From: Brevibacterium atlanticum
GTDB taxonomy: Bacteria; Actinomycetota; Actinomycetes; Actinomycetales; Brevibacteriaceae
Reading direction: 5' to 3'
DNA: 64,000 nucleotides
NCBI RefSeq assembly: GCF_011617245.1
Contig: NZ_CP050152.1
Coordinates: 1,178,001 to 1,242,000, forward strand
The stretch's first letter is position 1. Every line of letters begins with the position of its first letter. Shown here piece after piece: positions 36,837-44,696 of the stretch. Under the pieces are notes generated by a model. That model ran no database searches. It was not told where the DNA came from and worked only from the letters and a program-made list of their open reading frames with translations. The position numbers were made by a program, and so were the translations under genes.

Positions 36837-36873
36837 CCGCCCGTCGTCATCCGAGTCATGAGGCGGCGGGCGG
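36837..36873 (+). terminator. hairpin after the acyl-CoA dehydrogenase gene
   Basis: CCGCCCGTCG (36837-36846) pairs with CGGCGGGCGG (36864-36873), ten base pairs with one G-U, around a 17-base loop. It would end the mccB-mccA-acd transcript. Confidence 0.5.
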
Positions 36874-36987
36874 TGCTGTCTGTGGGACCGGCGTGTGCCG
36901 GGCCTCTGCGTGCGCCACCCGTTAGGGTTGGGTGAGCGGACCGGCAGGCAGCTGCCGGGCGATCGGCAACGATGAGGAGCGGGGGAC

Positions 36988-38478
36988 ATGCGGCTGAATG
37001 TCGATTTCGAGCTGGGGTCGATTCCGACGATCCTGTCCGTCAGCTGGATCGTCGTCGAATACATCGCGAAGATCATCGCGATCGGTGTGGTCCCGGAGAA
37101 CCGTCGCCCCTCATCCTCGTCGGCATGGCTGCTGCTCATCCTCTTCGTGCCGATCGTCGGCATCCCGCTGTTCCTCATGCTCGGCAGTCCGTACATCAAT
37201 CACCGGCGGGCGAGAATCCAGGCCCAGGCCAATGAGCTCATGCACGAAGGTGCCGACGACCTGCCCGATGTGCCTCCCTCTCTGGATGCGCCGCGCGAGT
37301 TCGTCTCCGTCGCGCAGTTGGGGCGGGCGCTGACGGCCCTGCCGATGGTCACCGGTGACAGCCACGGCGTGAGCTCGGACTACGAGGCGAGCATCGCTCG
37401 GATGGCTGAACTCGTCGACTCGGCTGAGGAATACGCCCACGTCGAGATCTACATCATGGCCTGGGATTCGACGACCGACGTCTTCTTCCAAGCGCTCGAA
37501 CGGGCGAGCGCAAGGGGAGTCAAGGTCAAGGTCCTCTTCGACCACATCGGCTCCCGCAAGTATCCCGGTTTCCACCGCCTCGGCAAACGCCTGAGCCGGG
37601 CCGGCATGGAATGGCACCTCATGCTCCCGTTCATTCCGTGGCGCGGGAAGCTGCGGCGCATCGACCTGCGTAATCACCGCAAACTCCTCGTCGTCGACGG
37701 GAAGAGGGCGATGATGGGCTCACAGAACATGATCGACTCGAGCTACCTCAAGAAGAAGAACGTGACAATCGGTCGGCACTGGCACGACATCATGGTCGAA
37801 CTCAGCGGTCCGATCGTCGCCACCGTCGAGGCGGTGTTCGCCACCGACTGGTACACCGAGTGCGGGGATTCCCTGGGCATTCGACCCTACGAGGGCGATT
37901 CGGTCGAGCCCGATGTCGGTGGACAGACGAGCGCGATGCAACTCGTGCCCTCAGGGCCCGGATTCACCACCGAACCCAACCTCAAGGTCTTCACCTCGCT
38001 GATGTACCTCGCGCAGGAGCGCCTGGCCATCGTCAGCCCCTACTTCGTGCCCGACGAATCGCTGCTGGCCGCGGTGAGCACGGCCGCCCGGCGCGGCGTC
38101 GACGTCGAACTCTACGTCAGCGAACAGGCCGACCAGTTCATGGTCGACTACGCCCAGTCCTCGTACTACCGGTCCCTGCTCGAGGCCGGGGTGCGGATCT
38201 TCCAGTACCCCAAACCGCAGGTGCTCCACACGAAGTGCTTCGTCGTCGACGGTCGATACGCGGTGATGGGGTCATCGAACATGGATATGCGCTCCTTCGG
38301 CCTCAACTACGAGATCAGCCTGCTCACGACCGGCGGGGACCTCGTCGGTGACATCGACGGGGTGATCTCCGACTACCAGGAAGCCAGCCACGAACTCACT
38401 CTCGAGGAGTGGGAGAAGCGGCCGCTCATCCGCCGCTACCTCGAATCCGCGATGAGGCTGACCTCCGCCCTGCAGTAG
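36988..38478 (+). CDS. cls: cardiolipin synthase (phospholipase D type)
   Basis: This makes cardiolipin at the membrane. The 496 residues have two N-terminal helices (TILSVSWIVVEYIAKIIAIG and WLLLILFVPIVGIPLFLML) and two HKD motifs, HRKLLVVD (H230) and HTKCFVVD (H414), each followed by MGSQN/MGSSN. The length matches bacterial Cls. GAGGAG and a G-tract precede the ATG. A 7-base-pair hairpin (CCGGCAG/CTGCCGG, 36941-36958) lies in the leader. The gene sits between two halves of what looks like one leucine operon. Confidence 0.94.
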   Translation: MRLNVDFELGSIPTILSVSWIVVEYIAKIIAIGVVPENRRPSSSSAWLLLILFVPIVGIPLFLMLGSPYINHRRARIQAQANELMHEGADDLPDVPPSLDAPREFVSVAQLGRALTALPMVTGDSHGVSSDYEASIARMAELVDSAEEYAHVEIYIMAWDSTTDVFFQALERASARGVKVKVLFDHIGSRKYPGFHRLGKRLSRAGMEWHLMLPFIPWRGKLRRIDLRNHRKLLVVDGKRAMMGSQNMIDSSYLKKKNVTIGRHWHDIMVELSGPIVATVEAVFATDWYTECGDSLGIRPYEGDSVEPDVGGQTSAMQLVPSGPGFTTEPNLKVFTSLMYLAQERLAIVSPYFVPDESLLAAVSTAARRGVDVELYVSEQADQFMVDYAQSSYYRSLLEAGVRIFQYPKPQVLHTKCFVVDGRYAVMGSSNMDMRSFGLNYEISLLTTGGDLVGDIDGVISDYQEASHELTLEEWEKRPLIRRYLESAMRLTSALQ

Positions 38479-38499
38479 GCCTGCAGCGAACGCCGAGCC

Positions 38500-39321
38500 T
38501 CAGGCGGAGCCGGTGACGTCGGGGCCGAGGTCGCTCTGCTGTTCCAGCGGGACGTCGAGGAGTTCGTGGACTCCGGCGACGATCTCGTTCGGTCGGAACG
38601 GGAAACGGCGGACATCCTCGGCGGTCGAGATCCCGGAGAGGACGAGTACGGTGTGCATGCCTGCCTCCATCCCGGCGATGATGTCGGTGTCCATGCGGTC
38701 GCCGATCATCGCAGTGCTCATCGAGTGCGCGCCGATCTTGTTCAGTGCCGAGCGGAACATCATCGGATTCGGTTTGCCGACGACGTAGGGTTCACGGTTC
38801 GTCGCCTTCGTGATGAGCGCTGCGATTGCGCCGGTCGCAGGCAGGATGCCTTCGGGGCTCGGACCGGTCGCATCCGGGTTCGTGACGATGAAGCGCGCCC
38901 CGCCTTCGATGAGGCGGATGGCCTTGGTGATCGCCTCGAACGAATAGGAATGCGTCTCGCCGACGACGACGAAATCGGGATCCTTCTCGGTCATGACGAA
39001 CCCGGCCTCGTGGATGGCGGTGGTCAGCCCGGCCTCACCGACGACGTAGGCAGTACCGTGCTCGACCTGGTTGGAAAGGAAATCAGCGGTCGCCATCGCC
39101 GAGGTCCAGATGTTCGACTCGGGAACGTCGAGACCGTTCGACCGCAGTCGGGCAGAGAGGTCGCGGGCGGTGTAGATCGAGTTGTTCGTCAGCACCAGGT
39201 AGGGAATGTCGGCCTGCCGCCACTGGGCGAGCAGCTCGGCGGCGCCGGGCAGGGGATTGCTCTCCTTGACCAGGACGCCGTCCATATCGGTCAGCCAGCA
39301 TTCGATGGAATCGCGATCCAT
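38500..39321 (-). CDS. HAD-IIA family phosphatase (NagD-like)
   Basis: This Mg-dependent HAD phosphatase (273 residues) has motif I CWLTDMDGVLVKE, motif II LVLTNNS, the squiggle/cap-containing VGEAGLTTAI and VVGETHSYSF segments, and motif IV MIGDRMDTDIIAGMEAGMHTVLVLSG. This is the layout of NagD/4-nitrophenylphosphatase-like enzymes acting on small sugar or nucleotide phosphates. ATG 39321 follows GAGGAGAG, which excludes the longer frame to 39450. Its stop is 22 bases from the convergent cls stop. Confidence 0.9.
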   Translation of the reverse strand: MDRDSIECWLTDMDGVLVKESNPLPGAAELLAQWRQADIPYLVLTNNSIYTARDLSARLRSNGLDVPESNIWTSAMATADFLSNQVEHGTAYVVGEAGLTTAIHEAGFVMTEKDPDFVVVGETHSYSFEAITKAIRLIEGGARFIVTNPDATGPSPEGILPATGAIAALITKATNREPYVVGKPNPMMFRSALNKIGAHSMSTAMIGDRMDTDIIAGMEAGMHTVLVLSGISTAEDVRRFPFRPNEIVAGVHELLDVPLEQQSDLGPDVTGSA

Positions 39322-39456
39322 GTCTCTCCTCGAGTCAGCGGGTGGGCCGAAGCGGCACACCCCCAGCCTAGTCGGCCCGGCCGCCGATGCGGACTCCGGA
39401 GCCGAACCCGCCGTGTCCGCAGGGGAGCCGGACGGCGAATTCATCGTCATCGACCC

Positions 39457-39484
39457 TTGACGCCTGCGCCACGACCTGTATTGT
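39457..39484 (+). promoter_or_regulatory. promoter of the ArsR/SRPBCC operon
   Basis: TTGACG (39457-39462), 16 bases, TATTGT (39479-39484). Two palindromes follow directly. Confidence 0.6.
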
Positions 39485-39504
39485 AGAGAATACTTAATTA
39501 AGTA
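39478..39504 (+). promoter_or_regulatory. ArsR operator candidates
   Basis: GTATT-N6-AATAC (39478-39493) overlaps the perfect 14-base palindrome TACTTAATTAAGTA (39491-39504) on and behind the -10 box. This AT-rich pair suits autorepression by the ArsR-type protein encoded next. Confidence 0.6.
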
Positions 39505-39513
39505 GGTACTTCA

Positions 39514-39852
39514 ATGAATCTGGATCTGGTCTTCGCCGCTCTTGCCGATCCGACACGGCGGGCGATCATCGATCGTCTCCGCTCCGGTGACCTGAGCTCC
39601 GGTGACCTGGCCGAGCCGCTGCCGATCAGTCGGCCCGCCGTCTCACAGCATCTCAAGGTGCTCGAAGCCGCCGGACTCATCACCCGGTCGAAGAGCGCCC
39701 AGAGGCGCATCGTCTCGCTCAACGCCGACAAGCTCTCGGGAGCCACCGAGTGGCTGCTCGCGGCACACGAGGAATGGCAGCGGCGCTTCGATGCCCTCGA
39801 CGACGTCCTCGCCGAGGATGCGCCGCAACAGACAGAACAATCGGAACCGTGA
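39514..39852 (+). CDS. ArsR-family transcriptional regulator
   Basis: A small winged-helix regulator (112 residues): MNLDLVFAALADPTRRAIIDRLRSGDLSSGDLAEPLPISRPAVSQHLKVLEAAGLITRSKSAQRR in outline. It has no metal-binding cysteine motif (no ELCVCDL-type segment). It belongs to the ArsR group that is always paired with an SRPBCC (AHSA1-like) gene, here 23 bases downstream. The palindromes at its promoter suggest autoregulation. The effector is unknown. Confidence 0.92.
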   Translation: MNLDLVFAALADPTRRAIIDRLRSGDLSSGDLAEPLPISRPAVSQHLKVLEAAGLITRSKSAQRRIVSLNADKLSGATEWLLAAHEEWQRRFDALDDVLAEDAPQQTEQSEP

Positions 39853-39875
39853 TCGACTCAAGGAGGAGAACCATC

Positions 39876-40355
39876 ATGAACACCTTCGACACCAACAGCG
39901 AGACCGCAACAACAGACCAGCCGAGCTTCACCATCGTCAGGGACTTCGCCGCGCCCCGTGCCCAGGTCTGGGACGCCTGGACGAACCCGGACATCATGGC
40001 TCGCTGGTTCCACCCCGAAACGCTGGAGACGCCACGGGAATCCGTCACCGTCGACCTCCGCGTCGGCGGCGAATACACCTACACGATGCGCATCCCCGAC
40101 ACGGGGCAGGAGTTCCCGACCGCCGGTCGGTACCTCCGCATCGAGGAACCGCGCCGACTCGACTTCACGTGGGGCAGCCCCGAAGACATCGACGAGGCGC
40201 CGCTTGTCAGCGTCGTCCTCGACGAGGTCGACGGGCGCACCACGAGGATGACCTTCACTGTCGTGGGTCTTCCCAACGACTCGGGCTCCGATGCCAGCGC
40301 CTACGACGGCTGGAACTCCGCGTTCAACGTCTTCGACGCCGAGGTCATCGGCTGA
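39876..40355 (+). CDS. SRPBCC (AHSA1-like) domain protein
   Basis: This START-like ligand-binding protein (159 residues) starts at ATG 39876 behind AAGGAGGAGAA. It shows VRDFAAPRAQVWDAWTNPDIMARWFHPE, VDLRVGGEYTYTM, LDFTWGSPEDID and the C-terminal WNSAFNVFDAEV helix of the Aha1-C-terminal-like family. Such proteins bind hydrophobic ligands and are very often paired with an ArsR-type repressor, as here. The substrate is unknown. Confidence 0.9.
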   Translation: MNTFDTNSETATTDQPSFTIVRDFAAPRAQVWDAWTNPDIMARWFHPETLETPRESVTVDLRVGGEYTYTMRIPDTGQEFPTAGRYLRIEEPRRLDFTWGSPEDIDEAPLVSVVLDEVDGRTTRMTFTVVGLPNDSGSDASAYDGWNSAFNVFDAEVIG

Positions 40356-40382
40356 GCGGACAGCTGAACCCCTGACCTGCCA

Positions 40383-40416
40383 CCGGGCCACCTCAGCACC
40401 CGCCGAGGTGGCCCGG
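40383..40416. terminator. bidirectional terminator
   Basis: CCGGGCCACCTC (40383-40394) and GAGGTGGCCCGG (40405-40416) form a perfect 12-base-pair stem, loop 10 bases, between the convergent SRPBCC and histidine-phosphatase genes. Confidence 0.75.
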
Positions 40417-40442
40417 CTCGGTTCTGATCGAAGCAGCCCGGT

Positions 40443-41114
40443 TCAGTTCTCGCCGAGGTGGTCGACGTCTGCCAGCCGACGCAGAGTGCGATTGCCGAAC
40501 GCTGCATCCTCGGTCAGCTCCGTGATGCAGCCCGAGCGGGCCGCGAACGCCGCCCAGCCCATTGAGTCGAGCGGCAGCTCGAGCCACCGACCGATGACGA
40601 AGGTATGCGCGAACCCGTGGGTGACGATGACCTGATGAGCCGCCGGACGCGCGAGGATCTCATCCATCGCCTCATAGACCCGTGCGCCGAGCTCCCGCCT
40701 CGTCTCAGCGCCCTCGATGCCTTCGTCATGATCGAGACGGACCTGATGATCGAGCAAGGCTGCGCCGACATCGCCGGGCTTCGGCGGAAAGACGAACCGC
40801 TCGTCGAGCCAGGACTGCTCCCGGCCTTCCGCGATTCCGTACGATTTCTCCCGCAGGCCCGCCGCCACCTCGGCGCGGGTGCCGAGGGCCTCGGCGACCA
40901 CCTCGGCGGTCTCCCGGGTCCGCGCGAGATCGGAGGTGACCACCTCCGCCGAGGCATCGGCGGGGATCCGCCTGCGCAGCTCGGCGGCGATGGACCGGGC
41001 CTGGGAGCGTCCGTGTTCGGTCAGGGAGGAGTCGAACCACCCGCCCACGCGGCCCTCGACATGGTGGCGGGACTCGGGGTGGGTGATGACGTAGAGCGTG
41101 CGGGTACCTGTCAT
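40443..41114 (-). CDS. histidine phosphatase family protein with unusual catalytic motif
   Basis: This belongs to the phosphoglycerate-mutase-like fold (223 residues from ATG 41114). Where canonical members read L.RHG.T, this one reads LYVITHPESRHHVEGRVGG: the first histidine is kept (THPES) but the preceding arginine is Thr. Other family signs are SSLTEHGRSQA, VTSDLARTRETAEVVAEAL, LREKSYG and the second catalytic histidine in HQVIVTHGFAHTFVI. This variant motif appears in a known actinobacterial subgroup as far as I recall. The substrate is unknown. Confidence 0.82.
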   Translation of the reverse strand: MTGTRTLYVITHPESRHHVEGRVGGWFDSSLTEHGRSQARSIAAELRRRIPADASAEVVTSDLARTRETAEVVAEALGTRAEVAAGLREKSYGIAEGREQSWLDERFVFPPKPGDVGAALLDHQVRLDHDEGIEGAETRRELGARVYEAMDEILARPAAHQVIVTHGFAHTFVIGRWLELPLDSMGWAAFAARSGCITELTEDAAFGNRTLRRLADVDHLGEN

Positions 41115-41210
41115 GATGACTCCGAGGCTACCCGAGACGAGAACCGCCCCGGCTGCCTCGACGTCCGTGCCAGGCGATAAGCTCGCAGTACGACGAGTGA
41201 GGAGCGACAC

Positions 41211-41732
41211 ATGGGTGAGAAGGTCATCGAACAACGAGGTCTGTGGCTGGACGAGATGGAAGTCGGCGCGACCTACAGGCATGCGCCGGGACGGACCATC
41301 ACCGAGGCGGACAACACCTGGTTCACGGCGGTGACCATGAACACCCAGGCCCTCCACCTCGACGCGGCCTTCGCCGAGACCGAACCCTTCGGACAGCGAC
41401 TGGTCAACTCGATGTTCACCCTGGCCACGCTCATCGGGCTCTCGGTCACCCAGCTGACCCAGGGCACGATCGTCGGCAACCTCGGCTTCTCCGAGGTGAG
41501 CTTCCCCGCTCCACTCTTCCACGGCGACACCCTCTACGCGGAGACGACGATCCTCGACAAACGCAGCTCGAAGTCCCGCCCCGGACAGGGCATCGTCACC
41601 CTCGAACACCGCGGGTACAACCAGGACGGCACCCTCGTGGCCAAGGCCGTGCGCCAGACCATGATGTTCGACTCGAGCCACGCGAAAGACGCGGGGAACA
41701 CCGCAGACGACCAGACCGAAACAGGAAAGTGA
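41211..41732 (+). CDS. MaoC-family (R)-hydratase of the leucine pathway
   Basis: A hot-dog-fold hydratase (173 residues): LDEMEVGATYRHAPGRTITEADNTWFTAVTMN with the catalytic Asp/His region, NTQALHLDAAFAE, then SVSF-type strand SEVSFPAPLFHGDTLYAET. GAGGAG precedes the ATG. It overlaps the CitE-like gene (GTGA). In M. tuberculosis the equivalent Rv2499c lies beside Rv2498c and the accA1-accD1-fadE19 genes. Here it should hydrate 3-methylglutaconyl-CoA or mesaconyl/itaconyl-CoA. Confidence 0.87.
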   Translation: MGEKVIEQRGLWLDEMEVGATYRHAPGRTITEADNTWFTAVTMNTQALHLDAAFAETEPFGQRLVNSMFTLATLIGLSVTQLTQGTIVGNLGFSEVSFPAPLFHGDTLYAETTILDKRSSKSRPGQGIVTLEHRGYNQDGTLVAKAVRQTMMFDSSHAKDAGNTADDQTETGK

Positions 41733-42544
41733 GCACCCTGATGGCCCTTGAGTTCAAACCCGCCTGGCTCTTCTGCCCCGGTGACCGTCCCGACAGGTAT
41801 ACGAAAGCAGCCGAACGCTCCGACATCGTCATCCTCGACCTCGAGGACGCCGTCAACGACGCGGACAAGGACACCGCCCGCGAAGCGATCATCGACTACC
41901 CGCTCGACCCCACCCGCACGGTCGTGCGCGTCAATGCCAGGGACTCCGAGCACCTCGGCGAGGACCTGAAGATGCTCGCTCAGACCGACTACACGGCCGT
42001 GATGCTGCCGAAGTCGCAGCGCGCGACCGACCTGACGGTCCTCGCCGGCTACCAGGTCATCGCCCTCATCGAGACCGGACTGGGTGCCCTCAACGTCGCC
42101 GAGATCGCCGCCGCCCCCAACGCCTACGCCCTGATGTGGGGATCCGAGGACCTCATCGCCGACCTCGGCGGAGGATCGTCCCGCAACGCCGACGGTGACT
42201 ACCGCGACGTCGCCAAACACGTGCGCAACCAGACCCTGCTCGCCGCCCGCGCCCACGGCCGGTTCGCCCTCGATTCGATCTGGGCCGACATCCCGAACCT
42301 CGAAGGACTCGCAACCGAGGCCGAGGACGCCGTGCAGTCCGGATTCTCCGGCAAGGTCTCCATCCACCCCAACCACGTACCCGTCGTCCGCGACGCCTTC
42401 CGCCCCAGCGACGAACAGCTGACCTGGGCGAAGTCCGTGCTCGAGCTCGCGAAGACCGAGAAGGGCGCGTTCGCATTCGAGGGCAAGATGATCGACGCCC
42501 CGCTGCTCAAACACGCCGAACTCATCGTCGCCCGCGCGCATTGA
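41729..42544 (+). CDS. CitE-like beta-hydroxyacyl-CoA lyase (HpcH/HpaI family)
   Basis: This TIM-barrel Mg-dependent lyase (271 residues from GTG 41729, or 267 from ATG 41741) shows WLFCPGDRPDRYTKAAERSDIVILDLEDAV, VVRVNARDSE, VMLPKSQ, ALIETGLGALNV, ALMWGSEDLIADLG and VSIHPNHVPVV. It is a stand-alone CitE-like protein. The M. tuberculosis relative Rv2498c cleaves (R)-HMG-CoA and (S)-citramalyl-CoA, serving leucine and itaconate breakdown. By context this one should finish the pathway begun by the carboxylase at 31.8-35.6 kb. No classical HMG-CoA lyase was seen in the window. Confidence 0.88.
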   Translation: MSTLMALEFKPAWLFCPGDRPDRYTKAAERSDIVILDLEDAVNDADKDTAREAIIDYPLDPTRTVVRVNARDSEHLGEDLKMLAQTDYTAVMLPKSQRATDLTVLAGYQVIALIETGLGALNVAEIAAAPNAYALMWGSEDLIADLGGGSSRNADGDYRDVAKHVRNQTLLAARAHGRFALDSIWADIPNLEGLATEAEDAVQSGFSGKVSIHPNHVPVVRDAFRPSDEQLTWAKSVLELAKTEKGAFAFEGKMIDAPLLKHAELIVARAH

Positions 42545-42578
42545 TCGACGCGCACTGATCCACGGAAGGACTCCGAAG

Positions 42579-43244
42579 TTGAACGAGGCCGATGCGACCA
42601 TCGCCGCCCAGATCCGTGCCGTTCTCACCGCCGCCGAGGCGGGGGATGGGACCGCACCCATCGTCGAGGCCGGTGACCCGGTGCTGCGCACCGAGACCCG
42701 ACCCTTCGACGGGCAGGTCGACGATGCAGAGCTCGCCCGCCTCGCCGAGGTGATGCGTGCGACCATGCTCGCCGCACCCGGAGTCGGCCTGGCCGGACCG
42801 CAGGTGGGGGTGAGCCTGTCGATGTTCGTCGCCGAGGACCCGGGTGCCCGGGATCCCGAGGTCGCCGAGGTCCGGCAGCGCGAGCCCATGCCCCTGCGCG
42901 TCGTCCTCAACGCAGCTTATTCCCGGGCGAGCGCGGAGGACGTCGCCTTCTATGAAGGCTGCCTGTCGATCCCCGGCTACCAGGCCGTCGTCGCCAGGCC
43001 CCGGGAGATCGAACTGACCGGAACCGACCTCAGGGGAGGTCCCATCGCCGAGGCGGTCACCGGCTGGTCCGCCCGCATCGTCGCGCATGAGACCGACCAT
43101 CTGTCCGGAATCCTGTTCCTCGACAAGGCCGAGATGCGGTCGCTGGCGACGAACGTTTCGGTGGCGAAGTTCTGGCATCAGCCCTCGACGCAGAAGGCCG
43201 CGGCCGAACTCGGCTTCTCCCTGCCCAGCGGCATGGTGATGTGA
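42579..43244 (+). CDS. def: peptide deformylase
   Basis: This removes the formyl group from nascent proteins. The 221 residues start at TTG 42579, eight bases behind GGAAGGA. All three metal motifs are present: GVGLAGPQVGV, EGCLSIPGY and HETDHLSG. The N-terminal ~35 residues extend beyond the usual ~165-190-residue enzyme, but no targeting signal is seen. It follows the CitE-like gene by 34 bases and may be co-transcribed with it. Confidence 0.94.
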   Translation: MNEADATIAAQIRAVLTAAEAGDGTAPIVEAGDPVLRTETRPFDGQVDDAELARLAEVMRATMLAAPGVGLAGPQVGVSLSMFVAEDPGARDPEVAEVRQREPMPLRVVLNAAYSRASAEDVAFYEGCLSIPGYQAVVARPREIELTGTDLRGGPIAEAVTGWSARIVAHETDHLSGILFLDKAEMRSLATNVSVAKFWHQPSTQKAAAELGFSLPSGMVM

Positions 43245-43311
43245 GGTTCGCCGTGTCGGTGGGGCCGCCTCGTTGCGGGAATAACCTGAATCCGTCATCG
43301 TTATACGAGTT

Positions 43312-43842
43312 ATGAGCGATCTCCGAACTCTCACCCTCGGCGCCGGCTGCTTCTGGTGCCTCGACGCCGTCTACCAGCGGACCACCGGAGTCACCGACGT
43401 GATCTCCGGATACACCGGCGGACACACCGATAACCCCGGCTACCGCGAGGTCTGCTCCGGGACCACCGGCCACGCCGAGGCACTGCAGGTGACCTTCGAC
43501 GCCGAGATCGTGCCCGAAGAGGTCATCCTCGGACTCTTCTTCACCGGGCACGACCCCACGAGCCTCAACCGTCAGGGCTATGACGTCGGCACCCAGTACC
43601 GCTCGGCGATGTTCTACCGCGACGAGGAGGAGAAGGCCCGCTTCGCCGCCGCCATCGAATCCGCGCAGACGCTCTTCGACTCACCGATCGTGACCACCCT
43701 CGAACCCCTCGGCACGTTCTACCCCGCCGAGGCTGTCCACCAGGACTTCTACACCGCGAACCCCGACAACGGGTACTGCCGTGTCATCATCGACCCGAAG
43801 CTGAGCCGCGCCCGCGCCGAATTCGCCGAATGGGTGAGCTGA
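43312..43842 (+). CDS. msrA: peptide methionine sulfoxide reductase A
   Basis: This repairs Met-S-sulfoxide in proteins. The 176 residues contain the catalytic GCFWC near residue 13, SGYTGGHTDNPGYREVCSGTTGHAEA, HDPTSLNRQGYDVGTQYRS and the C-terminal HQDFYTANPDNGYC with the probable resolving Cys. A TTATAC lies at 43301-43306, so the mRNA may have almost no leader. The stop overlaps the start of the nitroreductase gene (TGATG). Confidence 0.95.
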   Translation: MSDLRTLTLGAGCFWCLDAVYQRTTGVTDVISGYTGGHTDNPGYREVCSGTTGHAEALQVTFDAEIVPEEVILGLFFTGHDPTSLNRQGYDVGTQYRSAMFYRDEEEKARFAAAIESAQTLFDSPIVTTLEPLGTFYPAEAVHQDFYTANPDNGYCRVIIDPKLSRARAEFAEWVS

Positions 43843-44696
43843 TGGGCAGCGATAAGAAGGGCAAGAAGCACAAGTCCAAGAAGTGCCGAAGATCCGGCGG
43901 CAGGGACGATGATGCCTGTCAGGTGACGAGGGACCGTGTCCGCGCCCATTTCCTCGACGGCAACACCGGCCCCTGGGCGAAGAACCTCGCCGCCGAGGAC
44001 ATGAAGAACGCCCGTCCCGCTGCGGACGGGGCGACGCCGCAGTCCGCCGAGGCGGCCGCCGCGGACGAGCGCCCCGCCTCGGGCGAGTCCTCCCGCCGTG
44101 GGCCGGACTACTCGGTTCCCTCGACGATCGACATCGTCGCCGATCCCGTCCTCTACGCCCTGAGTACCCGCCGGTCGATCTCGAAGGTCGACCCGGAGAC
44201 CCCGAACGACTCCGATCTGCTCGAGCTCATCCGCAGCGTCTCCTCGGTCGCCGATCACAAGGGACTGCGCCCCTGGCGCTTCCTCATCCTCCGCGGGGAC
44301 GACCGGATCCGCCTCGGCGCAGCCCTCGACGAGGCCGCCGGGGTCCACCGGAAGCCCGGCGAGATCAATGGGAAGCCGCTGCGAGCCGAACTCCTCCTCG
44401 CCCTCATCGCCTCACCGACCAAGCACGACAAGGTCCCCGAATGGGAGCAGCACGCCACCGCCGCCGGTGCCGGACACCTCCTCGAACTCGCCCTGTGGCA
44501 GGCCGGGTGGGGAGTGATGTGGCGTTCGGGCACGCTGACGAACTCGGAACCCGTCCGGAGCCTCCATCGGCTGGGGGAGAACGAACTCCTCATGGGCTGG
44601 TTCTACATCGGTGCGGTGCCTGAACGCTACCGTCAGCGACTGGCCGCGAGCACCCGACCGCTGCCGAAGCCCGAACAGTTCCTCGATACCCTGTGA
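43842..44696 (+). CDS. nitroreductase-family protein with Lys-rich N-terminal extension
   Basis: This is a predicted FMN-dependent oxidoreductase (284 residues). Residues ~100-284 show the nitroreductase fold: LYALSTRRSISKVDPETPNDSDLLELI, HKGLRPWRFLILRG, then AAGAGHLLELALWQAGWGVMWRSG and LLMGWFYIGAVPERY. The first ~90 residues are different: a very basic start (MGSDKKGKKHKSKKCRRSGG), DACQVTRDRVRAHFLDG, and an Ala/Glu linker. ATG 43842 overlaps the msrA stop by one base, so the pair may be a redox-repair unit. The next gene overlaps by 4 bases. Confidence 0.85.
   Translation: MGSDKKGKKHKSKKCRRSGGRDDDACQVTRDRVRAHFLDGNTGPWAKNLAAEDMKNARPAADGATPQSAEAAAADERPASGESSRRGPDYSVPSTIDIVADPVLYALSTRRSISKVDPETPNDSDLLELIRSVSSVADHKGLRPWRFLILRGDDRIRLGAALDEAAGVHRKPGEINGKPLRAELLLALIASPTKHDKVPEWEQHATAAGAGHLLELALWQAGWGVMWRSGTLTNSEPVRSLHRLGENELLMGWFYIGAVPERYRQRLAASTRPLPKPEQFLDTL

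Noticed and set aside
34607..36859. A 750-residue minus-strand frame opposite mccA and the acyl-CoA dehydrogenase gene
   Set aside because: It is a shadow with no family resemblance; the plus-strand genes are complete.
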